DNA of 24,499 nucleotides from Pigoraptor vietnamica (lineage: Eukaryota > Opisthokonta > Filasterea). Shown here piece after piece: positions 1-10,450 of the stretch. The notes under the pieces are model-generated. The model made no database searches. It worked only from the letters and a program-made list of their open reading frames with translations, and was not told the origin of the DNA. The stretch is taken from assembly GCA_943704525.1 (NCBI GenBank), contig CALSCQ010002906.1:1-24499 (forward strand), written 5' to 3'. The position numbers and the translations under genes are program-made. Within the stretch, counting starts at the first letter, position 1. The number at the start of each line of letters is the position of its first letter.

Positions 1-296
<296 letters not shown>

Positions 297-351
297 TGTG
301 CCCATGTGAAGCGTGCGCACTCGCTGACTTGTCGCTTGCGGTTGACTCCAG

Positions 352-1794
352 ATGCTCATTCTACTCGAGTACGTCCCGCACGGATCGCTCAAGACGTTCA
401 TGCGGGAGGTGTCGCCACAGCACCGCAACGCGCCCAACGTCGTGGGCGTGTGCTTCACCTTCACGCGCCAGATTGCCCTCGGCATGCAGTACCTCGCGTC
501 GATGGGCGTGGTCCACCGGTGAGTCCTCGTCACTTGTACGCAGACACGACCCTCTGCGAATGGTGCTCTCGTACTTTGCACGCAGTTGATGTTGGTGAGG
601 CATTGGCGATGCGGGCCGACTGTTCCATTACTGTCTCGGTGAGGTCGTCGACTGACGCACGAATTGCCGCGCAGTGACCTCGCTGCGCGCAACTGTTTGG
701 TGGGCTCAACGCCCGACGGCGATTACATGATCAAGGTCCGTTCTCCGTGCCGCAGCCAAAGCGAGAGCTCACAATTGTTGCCCGACCACGTGTCACCCAA
801 AATCCTGTTATATGAGTTTGTTGTTATTCATCATCACCATCATCAATCAATTGTTATTTTATGTTGTGAAACGTCTGTCTCACAGACCCATCTGCCCATT
901 TTTTGACTTCCCTCTCCTCTTTTCGTGTGGTCATTGCGTGGTCCCATCTGCGCAACAGATAAGCGACTTTGGGATGAGCAAGGACGTTGGCGACAACAGT
1001 TACTACAAGAAGGGCCGCGATGGTAACGCGAAGATACCCGTCCGATGGACGCCGTGTGATGCCATCGCCTCGCGCAAGTTCTCGGAACTAACCGACGTGT
1101 GAGTGCGACACTGCGCGTATGGTGGAATTGGTGCCGGTGGCATGTCTCAGCTTGTGGCCTTTGCTGAATTAATGAGGTCTCTGCTGTGTGGCACTAACCG
1201 GCGTATTGTTACTCGCATTTTAATATGTGCACACAAAAGTTGCGTACTCATTCATTCTTGCTCAACCCGGCGCATTTCTGCAGATGGTCTTTCGGGGTGA
1301 CTGTCTGGGAGGTCTACACGTTCGGGGAGCTGCTCCCCTACGGCCAGATTGCGAACAAGGACATCTACGCGCACGTGAAGGCGGGAAATCGACTGGAGCG
1401 GCCTCCGGCGTGCACCGAGGCCGTGTACGCCCTCCTGTTGGCCTGCTGGAACGCCGAGCCCACCGCGCGCCCTCCCTTTGCCGAGATTGTCCGCCAGCTG
1501 AACCAGCTCAACGCGCACGAAATGGACGACGCGGGCGACATGCGCCACATCCCGCTCGACGGCTCGGCCCCCGCGATCGAAATGGTGAGCGGCTACATGC
1601 CTGTGCACGGCGAACTCGAAATCGAGGACAAGCCGGTGCGCCCTTCGATTGCGCCTGCGTCCAACATGACGACGTCGCGCCTCCGTGGGCCATCGGTATC
1701 GACGACGAGCGGGGCTTATCTTCCCCTCGAGAACACGACGCCGAACGCGTACGAGAGCTCGCTTCATCTGTACGTGAACCGCAACGAAGATTAG
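352..1794 (+). CDS. Tyrosine protein kinase, C-terminal part (5' end outside window)
   Basis: Transfers phosphate from ATP to protein tyrosine. Exons inferred: 352-518, 675-735, 959-1098, 1284-1794 (292 residues here). The splices rejoin HRDLAARN (catalytic loop) across intron 1, ISDFGMS (the DFG magnesium loop) across intron 2, and TDVWSFGV across intron 3; donors are GTGAGT, GTCCGT, GTGAGT. AAR in the loop and IPVRW after the activation segment mark tyrosine rather than Ser/Thr specificity. The activation loop has tandem tyrosines (SYYKKG), as in insulin-receptor and Trk types. The usual PPEAI is replaced by PCDAI. The tail after the C-lobe carries tyrosines in GYMPV, GAYLPL and LYVN, possible SH2 docking sites. 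The glycine loop, catalytic Lys and helix C must lie in exons upstream of the window. Receptor or cytoplasmic type cannot be told from this part. Confidence 0.93.
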
Positions 1795-2236
1795 CCGTCC
1801 CTCCTCTCGTCATTAATTTTGTGCCTTCTTTCGCGCTTCCGACCGCTGACAGCGTGCTTTAACTCTTGTTGATTTTCATGCGCAACCGCTCGTCTGATAA
1901 CTTTGACCGAATGAAACTCAGAGGGCACGATGACCCAACACCAAGGGGCACCCTCGCACCCCTCGCTTCCTCGCCAGACGAACAATGAAGCAATCGCTGC
2001 TTTCTCGGCCTATTATTAATTCTGGGCTGTGCCTCGTCCTCCCCGTTTGTCGTGCGCGCCTCGGTCAGAATGACCGACAAAAAAAACGTTCAATTAATTT
2101 ATTAATAACACGCGATAATTCATGACAATTAAATAGGTAGCATATCATGACTCGCACCATCTCAGGTAGCAGCGAGCGACTCGAACCAACGTGGAGACAG
2201 TGACAAATAAATACGACTCGGGTCCAACACCGTCGG
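1795..2236. other. Tail-to-tail intergenic region (kinase / TGDS)
   Basis: This holds the 3' flanks of two convergent genes and is more AT-rich than the surrounding coding DNA. A possible polyadenylation hexamer AATAAA lies at 2206-2211 on the plus strand, about 410 bases after the kinase stop. The same hexamer lies on the minus strand at 2098-2103, about 135 bases after the TGDS stop. The hexamers are seen directly; their use is inference. I see no gene here. Confidence 0.5.
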
Positions 2237-4395
2237 CTATGTCCAGTGATTCTCAGCGTGTGATCGATACCAATCCACTGCAAGGACATTACAAAGTCTG
2301 TGTTAAACTACAATTATTAATAAACAGACAATTAACGGCTGAAAAAAAAAAAAAAAAGAAGTAAAGGGACCGAGACAGCGACCGCACCTGTCCGTCGAAT
2401 CCCCTCTGCCCACGGCACGCACGGGCGCCAGCCGAGTGCGAGTATTTTCGACGAATCGATCGGGTATCTGACGACGCAGAGTACTCAGCACAACTGGCTA
2501 GAAGTTGGGTTACGCAGACGGGCACAACGCACCGGTGGTCGTTGATGGCACGGTCGGGGGCGTGCTCAATCCACTGCCTCTCATCCACGCCATCGCCGCG
2601 CACTAGTCGCACGAGACGGCGCGCCAAATCGAGCGTTGTGAAAGCAACGTCCGACCCAATGTTGTACACTTCGCCTGTCGTGAAATTCAAGGCAAAATAT
2701 TTCCATCCATCAATTAGATATGGAGCGAACACAGCCTCGGCAACACAGAGCGGTTCGCGTGAAAAGCGAAGACGAGTTGCGCAGCTGCATACCTACTTGC
2801 CCGCGTCGTAGTAATGCGAGGAAGGCCTCAACGGCATCGCTCACGTACATGAAATTGCGCACAGAGGAGCCATCGCCGTGGACGGGACTGTGGTTAGGAT
2901 CAAGCATCAGCTCTACCCCGTTGGAAAGGCCGACGCTCGCAGCCGCGCCACTGGCTGACCTCCTCAATCCCCGTTGCTCGTTGCTGTCAGTACCGACGCT
3001 CACAGCCAAGGCATCAGTTCAAATACCGCTACTCTGGGACGACGCCCGCATCCAAGGCGCTTACCATTTCTCGTGGCGCAGAAGACCGGCAACATAGCGC
3101 GGTATGACCTTTTCCGGATACTGATGGGGACCATAGACGTTGTTGCCCCTCGCGACCACGACGGGAAACTGCGCGAGTCATGGAATAAGGCAAAAGGTAG
3201 CGGAAGGAGAGCCCTGCACGTGACGTGGGCCAATGCCCTCCGTACAGCTGTCGCACCCACTTGGAAGGACCGCCAATAGCTCAGCACCACGTGCTCGGCG
3301 GCGGCCTTGCTTGCGGCGTACGGATTTGTCGGGCGCAGAGGCGAATCCTCGGTAAACGGCACCGCCTGTTGTCAAGCAATCTAGTCAGCGATAACGCAGC
3401 GCGTTAAAGAAGGGCCTTTCTACGTGTAGCACGTGCCTCGTCGCTTGCGCCTCCATACACTTCGTCCGAGCTCACGTGAATGAACCGCCGGACATGCGCA
3501 GCGCGCGCTGCATCCGCAAGCACCTGGGTCCCCACGACGTTGTTCACGGTGAAGTCGAGGGAAGAGACGAAAGAATTGTCTGGAAAGGCATGAGCAAAAG
3601 TGAGGCGGTGCTGCGACGACCCCCAAGCGATGACTGACCGGGCTCACCGACATGCGTGTGTGCCGCGAAGTGGAGGACAGTGTCGAGGCGGTCGTCTTTG
3701 AATAGGGACGTCAGTAGCGCGCGGTCGGCCACGTCGCCCTAAGCAACGCGGATAAATGCCTCGTCGTCAGCCAGAGAGCACACGCGCGGAAGCAAAGAGG
3801 GGAAGGGAGCGAAAAAAGATATAACGGAGCGCGATCGCCCTCAATGGCACCGGCCACAAGCGGACCATAGTGTGTGACAGCACACCGTAAATACAAACCG
3901 ACGGAATAAGCCAGCGCCTCTCAAAGTTGGCCTGTCAGCCTCTTTCACGCCCAAAGTAACAGAACGGATCTGCTGGTCAGCAACCCACCCGAACGAACGT
4001 GTGGTTGGAGCGACCTTGCAGGGCATCGAGATTGCGCAACGACGCACAGTAGTCGAGCTGCAATCATTTCAATGTCATACAACGCCATCTCCCACTCGCG
4101 ACAAGGGCGGAAGGGACAAACCCGATACCAATAGACACCGCATATCCATCCCACTCGCGCAAGTGTGGGTGGGCGAGGCAAATTGCATGGAAGGCCCCAA
4201 ACTCCCACTCACCCGGTCAATTGACACAATGGGGCACTCGGGGTATGCGTCCGCAAGTGCAAGAGCAACGTGCGATCCACTGCGACACACTCAGCCTTAG
4301 CGCGGGGTCGGTTACAGCGGCGACTGTGCAGTGCAGCCCACTCACACGAAGCCGGCGGCGCCCGTGACAAGGAAGCCGCGCGGCTGGTATTCCAT
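2237..4395 (-). CDS. TGDS: dTDP-glucose 4,6-dehydratase family protein (TGDS orthologue)
   Basis: Extended short-chain dehydrogenase of the nucleotide-sugar 4,6-dehydratase family; uses bound NAD. Eleven exons (minus strand, 5' to 3'): 4395-4346, 4279-4213, 4057-3989, 3738-3648, 3579-3437, 3365-3261, 3168-3065, 2887-2793, 2674-2533, 2467-2388, 2277-2237, giving 328 residues with all phases consistent (human TGDS is about 350). The Rossmann motif TGAAGFVGSH (11-20) spans intron 1. The active-site pair is in SSDEVYGG (D131, E132) and the catalytic Tyr/Lys in NPYAASK (Y156, K160). [20 protein letters not shown] and the C-terminal RYPIDSSK...LGWRP are typical of TGDS. ATG at 4395 is chosen because the Rossmann strand follows at once. 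One intron (3366-3436) is GC-AG. A TAG at 3739-3741 is the AG end of intron 3, not a nonsense codon. Head-to-head with PNKD. The physiological substrate of eukaryotic TGDS is not settled. Confidence 0.95.
3366..3436 (-). other. GC-AG intron 5 of TGDS
   Basis: The only placement I found that links [12 protein letters not shown] to [12 protein letters not shown] in frame uses the donor GAG|GCACGT and the acceptor ACAACAG. The two flanking exons are 143 and 105 nt, and both keep phase exactly. Nearby GT dinucleotides (GTGCTA, GTAGAA) are in the wrong phase for this acceptor. The site resembles the usual context of GC donors, AG|GCAAGT. Confidence 0.82.
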
Positions 4396-4749
4396 TTGGG
4401 CGCCCTGTCGAAAGCACACCCCGCGACAGCGCAGAGGAGAGCGAGGGGTTGAAAAAGTCCTACACAAAAGTGGCTGTCACGTGCCTGTTACCTTGTTACA
4501 TGTGTTACTCAACGGCCCCGGATGAACTGTGCGCGCCAACAACGGCACACCATAATATTCCGCCATCTCCTTTCATCGCGTGCTGTGCGGTGCGCGCTTT
4601 ATTCCCCTGTTGCCTCCTCTTCGCATGTGCTGGGCGGTGTGTGCGCTTTATTCCCCCGTGTTGTCCCATTCTTCGCATGTGCTGTGCGCTTTGTCCCTGC
4701 TGCTCCCAAGTGCCCCTCTCTTTTCAGTCGTCGCGTGAATGGGCTGAGA
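4396..4749. promoter_or_regulatory. Divergent TGDS/PNKD promoter region
   Basis: 354 bases separate the two start codons, so a shared bidirectional promoter is likely (inference from layout). A CACGTG palindrome lies at 4478-4483. The right half, next to PNKD, is pyrimidine-rich and made of a degenerate repeat described separately. I see no TATA box and no other gene. Confidence 0.5.
4574..4707. repeat. Degenerate tandem repeat upstream of PNKD (about three copies)
   Basis: Three imperfect copies begin near 4574, 4622 and 4674, spaced about 48-52 bases. Each has a CGCATGTGCTG-like core followed by GTGCGCTTTATTCCCC or a decayed form of it, then a C/T-rich run. They sit 40-180 bases before the PNKD start codon and so fall in the 5' UTR or core promoter. 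In-frame ATGs inside this repeat could extend the PNKD protein, but the peptide would be low-complexity. Confidence 0.75.
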
Positions 4750-5495
4750 ATGACCGTGAGCCTGTCGGCACTGTCGCTGTTGCTCTTCTCGGTCGTCGCG
4801 GCCGTGTTTGGGCGAAGCCGCTTCTTCAGGCTGCTCTTTGACACTGCGTGAGTGTCCATGCTTCCCTGTCTCTCCCTTTTCCCACATGTGTCCCCTGTAG
4901 TCTGCGCCCGCAACGTGCGTCCCTGTCCCCCGTTGCCACTCTGGCCGCTCTTTCGTCGCCGTGGATTGACTTGTATCTTGCTGCAGATACGGCCTGTATG
5001 TCGGGCGCCTGGGTTACTGTGAGTATGGCACCCAATCTCTTCCTTTGTGCATTCCTGTGGTCTCATAGTTTGTGTGTGATGGCTGTGCTTGTCCCTTATT
5101 TTTTGCGCATGCATCCGTGTCGCAGTGTACCACCTGTACAACCTGCGCAACCAACGAACACTAAGGGCCAAGCCGACGTTTGCGGTGGCACCCATTGCGT
5201 ATGGCGGTGGGTGACTGTCCCGAGTGGGGCGTGCGTGCTGCTTATGTATGCCTCTCGTGCATGGGCGGGTGGAGTGAGGTTGTGCGGTGGTTGAGACGGC
5301 ACCAATGCAGACGTCGAGGTGCACCCCCTCTGCGTGCTCAAGGACAACTATGCCTACGTGATCGTGGACAAGAAGGCGGCGATTGCCGTGGCCGTCGACC
5401 CTGCCGACCCAGATGCCGTGCTGGTGGGGCGCATCGCATGCTGCTGTGGCGTGGACGGAGTGCATTCGAATGTAGTTTTTCGCAATGCATTGTGC

Positions 5496-5583
<88 letters not shown>

Positions 5584-6930
5584 TGCGTGCGTGCGTGCGT
5601 GCGTGCGTGCGTGTGCGTGTGTGTGCGTGCGTGCGTGTGTGTGCGTGCGTGCGTGCGTGCGCTTGTGTTAGTACGAGTGTTTGTATGCGTCCGTGTGTCA
5701 TGCGCGGTGTGCGTTTTTTGCATGTGATGGCGCTTACGACTGTCCTTTTGCAGGAATTTGTAAAATCGAAGTCTGTGCGATTGGTGGCCGTGTTGACAAC
5801 CCATCGTCACTGGTGAGCCATTTCAGGACTCCCGCGCGCGTCCTGCGCGTGCGTGTGTATGCGTATGTGCATGTGTATGTGCCTGCGTACCGTGCGTTAA
5901 ATAATTTATGCGTGCTGTGAGCTGATGCGTGCGCGAGTGTGTGTGTGTGTAGGTGTGTGCATCTTGCGCTTAACCGCTTAATTCCGATTTCCAGGGATCA
6001 CAGCGGAGGAAACGAAGTGCTGACGAAGCGCGTGTCTGGACTAGCCGTGTACGGCTCTTCTGCTGATGCCATTCCCGCATTGACGCACGCACTGCGTCAC
6101 GGCGAACTCGTGCGTCTCGGCGGCGACATTAGCGTGCGCGCGTATCTCACGTCGGGCCACACAACTGGCCATCTCATGTATATACTTCACACGGGGGCAA
6201 GCCAAAGGTGTGTGCTTGTGCGTTGCGCGTGTCCATGAAAGGCGACGCGTAACAATCTACAGTAGTCGCTTGTGTGGTGCATGTGAGGATCCATACCACA
6301 TGCGGGTGATTCTGCGTCGCCTCGCGCATATATCAGCGAATGCGCTGATGAGGAAACCCCCACCTCAGGCTCTCCATTTTCACGGGCGATGCGCTGTTTG
6401 TTGCCGGGTGTGGCAAGTGCTTTGAGGGGAGTGCGGCCGAGATGCACACGTCCCTGGAGCGATTGAAGCAAATTCTCCCGCTCGAGACGCACGTGTGGCC
6501 GGGGCACGAGTACGCCATCACCAATTTGCAGTTCGCGCGCGCTGTCGACGGCGAAAACCAGGCCGTTGTGGTGGGTGGGGGCACGTGACAAGGGCCCACT
6601 TTCGGCTCGGTCGCTCGCGTACGAATCCTACCTACCCTGTACTTGCGGCACGTGTGGCTTTCGCACTTTTCTCACTCGTGTTTGGCCGTGCAGGAGAAGC
6701 TCCGACATGCTGTTGAGTGCGCCCAGCAGGGCGTTGGGTGCGTCCCCTCGACGTTTGCGGAAGAGTGCCTCTACAACCCCTTTCTGCGGGCAGGCCAGAC
6801 CTTTGCACACCTGGTGCCTCCCTCGGACGACGGCATTTCCCCGTCGTCGGCGGAAGTGTTTGCCGAACTGCGACGACGGAAAGACGCCTTCCGACCGACA
6901 GTGACGAGGCCCCTGCCAGCGGGGCCATAG
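4750..6930 (+). CDS. PNKD: PNKD-type glyoxalase II-fold hydrolase, membrane-anchored
   Basis: Metallo-beta-lactamase-fold protein of the hydroxyacylglutathione hydrolase family, closest by eye to animal PNKD. Exons: 4750-4847, 4987-5018, 5126-5206, 5311-5423, 5754-5812, 5995-6207, 6369-6570, 6694-6930; 344 residues, all phases consistent. Residues 5-20 are hydrophobic (signal anchor). The following YGLYVGRLGY-LYHLYN stretch parallels the short membrane-proximal region of PNKD. Metal-site residues are present: THRHWDH (H125, H127, D129, H130), GHTTGH (H183), FTGD (D206), WPGHEY (H245). PNKD-like details are THxHWDHSGGN, VYGS, and the C-terminal VPSTFAEE...YNPFLR. ATG 4750 gives a clean anchor. 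Classical glyoxalase II cleaves S-D-lactoylglutathione; whether PNKD proteins do so in vivo is unclear. Intron 4 holds a long GT/GTGC repeat. Confidence 0.93.
5499..5661. repeat. Compound (GT)n / (GTGC)n microsatellite in PNKD intron 4
   Basis: A GT run broken twice by ATGT passes into a GTGC tetranucleotide run. It lies wholly within the intron 5424-5753, whose boundaries are fixed by the DPADPDAVL|EFVKSK junction. Open frames through it on both strands (Val-Cys, Thr-His repeats) are not coding. Confidence 0.95.
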
Positions 6931-6936
6931 TGCATC

Positions 6937-6968
<32 letters not shown>

Positions 6969-7387
6969 ACTAAAGGTGCGCCGAATGACGTCGCCGTGGC
7001 CGCGAGCATTCCCATAGAAGTTAACAGACATCGCTTAAAGATAGACACACACCGCTTAACGACATTGCTATATTGTGGCGGTGCAGATTGGCTGTCTAAG
7101 ACGCTGAAGCACGTGTCTGCTCGTCCGCCAAAGTTTCGTCGGTGGCACGCGCCGTGCGATCGATAGCAAGCCGGTCCATCCCGACAGTCCGTCGCTGGAC
7201 GCGCTACGCTCACGACGGCCAGTTCGTCGCATGGCGTAACGGAACACCCCCGGTGAAATAGGGAGTCTCACGGTGGCGACGACTGCGATTCCTTGCGATG
7301 TGGCGTCGACTCGGCTCCTCTCGGGTACATGCTCCCGTGTGGGTGTGTGCTTCTCGACGAAGACAACTAAGGCAGCCAGCGAGGACA
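6931..7387. other. Tail-to-tail intergenic region (PNKD / JmjC) with GT repeat
   Basis: This separates two convergent stop codons. A (TG)14 run occupies 6937-6964, directly after the PNKD stop. A weak direct repeat, ATCGCTTAA / ACCGCTTAA, lies near 7030-7060. I see no canonical AATAAA in either sense and no further gene. Open frames here extend out of the JmjC shadow frames. Confidence 0.5.
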
Positions 7388-8844
7388 TCACATGGCTGGT
7401 GCCTCTTCGCCGCTGTCCGCCCCGTCCTTCGACGAGTCGCGCCACAGCAGGCCACGAATTTTGAGCTGCGGCGGGTGTTTCCGCGCTTGCACAGCCGCGG
7501 ACATCTCCATCCCGCGCCGCCACGCGTCGTCTCCCTCGCAGCGCTGCTGCACGAGGGCCACGAGGGCGTCGAGCTCGTCGTCCGTCGCCTGCTCGTGGTA
7601 CTGTTTGAAGAGGAACTGCGCGAGCGCACGCCGAAGGTCCGCGCACACCGCCGCGAACGACGCGAGCGGCCTGTTCTGCTCGATAACGTTGGACATCCAG
7701 TACGAGAACGGCGTCCACCGCGGCTCGCGCACGCACTTTGCCAAGTAGTCGTGTGTGCCTGCGTCCCCGAAGAACATGTTTACCGATATCGTCACCTCGA
7801 CGGTGGTGACCTGGTGCCAGAAGAACGCCGGGATGAAGAGGAGGTCGCCGGCGCGGACGTCGCACTCGTAGCACACGGCATCCGCGAAGAGGGGAAAGCG
7901 GCTGTCGTCGGGTGCGTCCAGGTCCACCTGCGCCTGGATCGTGCGCCCCTTGCTGCCGAGCGGATTCGGGTACAGGCGGTGGAAGTCCGTCGGGGCAAAC
8001 ATGCGCACGCGCTTGAGCCCGCTCACAATCGCGAGGAAGTTGTCGTCGGGGTCAATGTGCGTGTACTCATAGTGACCGGGGCTTGCAATCCACAGGTAGG
8101 GACCCGCGTGGAGCTTGCCGACGTACGGCGGGAGGGGGACATCCGCGGCAATCTCAGGGTACGCCTGCTTGAGGTTCTGGACGGCGAGGTAGTAGTCGCG
8201 CGCGACGGGGTTGCCCGTCTGTATCCACTCGACGTACTGCGCAAACTTCATGCGCTCCACGAGATAGCTGCGGAGTGCCGGACGAATGAGCGGCAGCAAC
8301 TGAAAGGCCAACATATACAGTCGGCACACGCTCATGAATGCACAAGCTTGCTTTGCGAAGGTGATGCCACTGGTCAGCGAACAAGATTAACAGAGCACGT
8401 GACACGGCACAGAATCCACAAACACCAGCGAATGCAGACATCTTAACAAAGAAACGACGAATTCAATTGCGACGTTCATACTCAAGTGAAGTGGAGGCGA
8501 AGGGTGGTCGGTCCACACAGCCCTCTGCTGCACACTGAACAGCCGACGACACGGCCGCAGGTCCATGCGACGCACACGCGACATGCAGAGACGCACAAGC
8601 CTCGCAACACACACACGCACCGTCGACCAATTTTGTACTCCGCAGAGCTCGTGTTTTTGCGCACGAAGGCGTCGTGGTTCCCCACAGTGGCTGCGAGGTA
8701 GTCGAGCGACCACTTCTTTGCCGCCGGCCACTCTGCCACGCCGCCCTCCACGAGCACAGGCACGCCCGGACGAAGGAACTGCGCGCCAAAGTCGCAGGGC
8801 GAGAGGGCCGCGGGGCGCCGCTCGACGGCCACGGTGCGCACCAT
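7388..8844 (-). CDS. JmjC/cupin-8 Fe(II)/2-oxoglutarate oxygenase, TYW5-like
   Basis: Two exons, 8844-8621 and 8267-7388, give 367 residues. The donor CGACG|GTGCGT and acceptor CTCCGCAG|CTATC join EYKIGR to RYLVERMKFAQYVEWI in frame. The iron triad is visible: H145 and D147 in YTHIDPDDN, and H226 in IPAFFWHQV; K160 in GLKRVRMF is the likely 2-oxoglutarate-binding Lys. RFPLFADAVCYECDVRAGDLL followed by FIPA-type strands resembles TYW5, the wybutosine tRNA hydroxylase, more than FIH or JMJD7. Assignment within cupin-8 is inference and another protein or tRNA hydroxylase is possible, so no symbol is given. The true start is ATG at 8844; the frame upstream offers only GTG. It shares an upstream region with the PC-esterase gene. 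Confidence 0.87.
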
Positions 8845-9133
8845 TCTCTGCACCCCACCTAACTTGAGTGCGAGTTTTTCAGGTCGAGTGTGACCGACTG
8901 TTACGTGATGTAACGCACGTGCAAGCTAGCACGTGATCGATTTTGGCGGTTTCATTCGTTTTTCGTGCTGACGATTCGGCTCAAGCGGACCATAAGGCTC
9001 CCCGAGGAGCAAGCGCGCATGAAAGGGTTGTTGGACAAGCGCAAGAGCGAGCATACCGTGTGCGTGTGGGGCCTGCGTCAAAGCTGAGCGCCTTGCACGT
9101 GGGACGGGCGCTGTGGTGCCCACACCCGGCGGC
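8845..9133. promoter_or_regulatory. Divergent JmjC / PC-esterase promoter region
   Basis: 289 bases lie between the opposed start codons. Within 8901-8949 there is a cluster of motif-like words: the near-palindrome TTACGTGATGTAA (8901-8913), CACGTG at 8916-8921 and 8930-8935, and TTTTGGCGG at 8941-8949, resembling an E2F-type site. CACGTG is common across this window, so the cluster carries more weight than any single copy. Function is inference. Confidence 0.45.
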
Positions 9134-10450
9134 ATGCGCAGCGCCCTTCTCGCCGCCCTCACTCGGCGTCGAGTACTCCGCGTGTGCGCAGTGCTAGTGG
9201 TGCTGCTACTGGCCGCACTCGTGGCGCTGGGCCGCGCGGGTGTTACGCGCACGATCACATCCGCCATCACCTCCCTCGACGCGGCCTCTGCGCGCGTGTT
9301 CGACACCGGTTCCGCCTGCCCTCGCTTTCGCCACAAGCTGGGTTATCTGAGCAACGCTTCGCTGTGGGAAACAACGGCACTGGGTCGCGTCCCCCTGGCG
9401 TCGACGTGTCTCGGTCGCGATCAGTCGGGGCGATGGCCGGCGTGGGGCGTGTGGCCATTCTTTCGGCCGTCGGCTTCGTCGTGCGTGCTGGAGACCGTGC
9501 GGGGGACGGACGCACTCGACTGCGTTGCGAGCATGCCGGCGCGGTGGGTGGTGCTGGTGGGGGATTCGAACAGCCGCGAAACGCTGCGGAGGCTCGTTGA
9601 GACTCTGGTGGAAGCACGTGACTACCGCGGGAGGCCCCTCACGACGACGCTCGTCACAACAAAAGAAAGTGAGTGCGAGAACGTATCTAGGTATGCGGGT
9701 CTTAATTATCCGGCCGACTCGTAACTTGCCCGCACAACTATGCGTGCGTGATGTGCGCCCTGCGGTCGCTATTCGTGTCTCCCCGCGCACACGCTCACGT
9801 GCAATACGACATGCTTGCGCACTGCAGCCATCCCGGGTTCGCCAGAAGAGCCCGGTCGCCACTCTGATCGCGACGTGTATGTGCGCGCGGGTGACGAAGT
9901 GGTGGCAAAAGTGAGTCTCCGCTTTGTGCAGAACAACGTGCGCCTTCGGGACGTCCTGCGGGGCAACTGGACCGCCAGCCAGTGGAATGACATCAACATA
10001 TGGAACAGCACGGCACCGCACGGGCGCGACCACACGCCCCTCGCGGGCATCGACGAGCCCCTGGCGGCTGCCACGCGCGGGAAATTCCCCGACGCCGTCC
10101 TCTTCAGCTACGGCCTGTGGTGCGCCGCCGGCCGCCTCACGGGCTTTCCAGAGTCGTTTGCGAACTTTGAGTATGGGTTGCGGCACATCCGCACGCGCAT
10201 AGCCACCACGAGCGCCGGTGTCCTGCGGCCGTCGATAGACGCTCCCGTGCGCGAGCTGGACGAGTTTGTGGTGGCGGCGGCGGAGAGGCACGGCTTCCCC
10301 CTGCTCAACCTGCGGCAGGTGATGGCGGGCGTGCTGGACGAGCGCACGTGCCGCGACGGCGTCCACTTCGAGCCGTTTGTCTATCGGAATTTTGCGCAGC
10401 TCATACTCAACCAGCTTTGCCAACGCGCGCCTTCGCGGGACTGCGCGTGA
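9134..10450 (+). CDS. Membrane-anchored PC-esterase / SGNH-type acyl esterase or acyltransferase
   Basis: Two exons, 9134-9668 and 9828-10450, give 385 residues. Residues about 17-33 form one hydrophobic segment after a basic stretch (RRRVLR), a type II signal anchor, so the rest should lie in the Golgi lumen or outside the cell. Catalytic elements of the SGNH/PC-esterase fold are visible: LVGDSNSRE (nucleophile S145), PDAVLFSYGLW (oxyanion-strand region, about 266-276), and CRDGVHFEP (D355, H358) near the C terminus. Several Cys (C62, C92, C117, C130, C354, C376, C384) and NxS/T sites (NAS, NWT, NST) fit a secreted domain. Family members such as CASD1, plant TBL and NXPE-like proteins acetylate or deacetylate glycans; the substrate here cannot be read. 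The intron donor is GTGAGT. An upstream GTG at 9113 would add seven residues, but ATG 9134 is preferred. Confidence 0.82.

Noticed and set aside
4396-4749. CACGTG at 4478 as a specific promoter element
   Set aside because: The word is frequent throughout the gene-rich part, including exons, so one copy in a spacer says little.
4599-5810. 403-residue minus-strand open frame rich in Thr-His
   Set aside because: It crosses PNKD exons and the CA-rich face of the intron microsatellite; the conserved protein lies on the plus strand.
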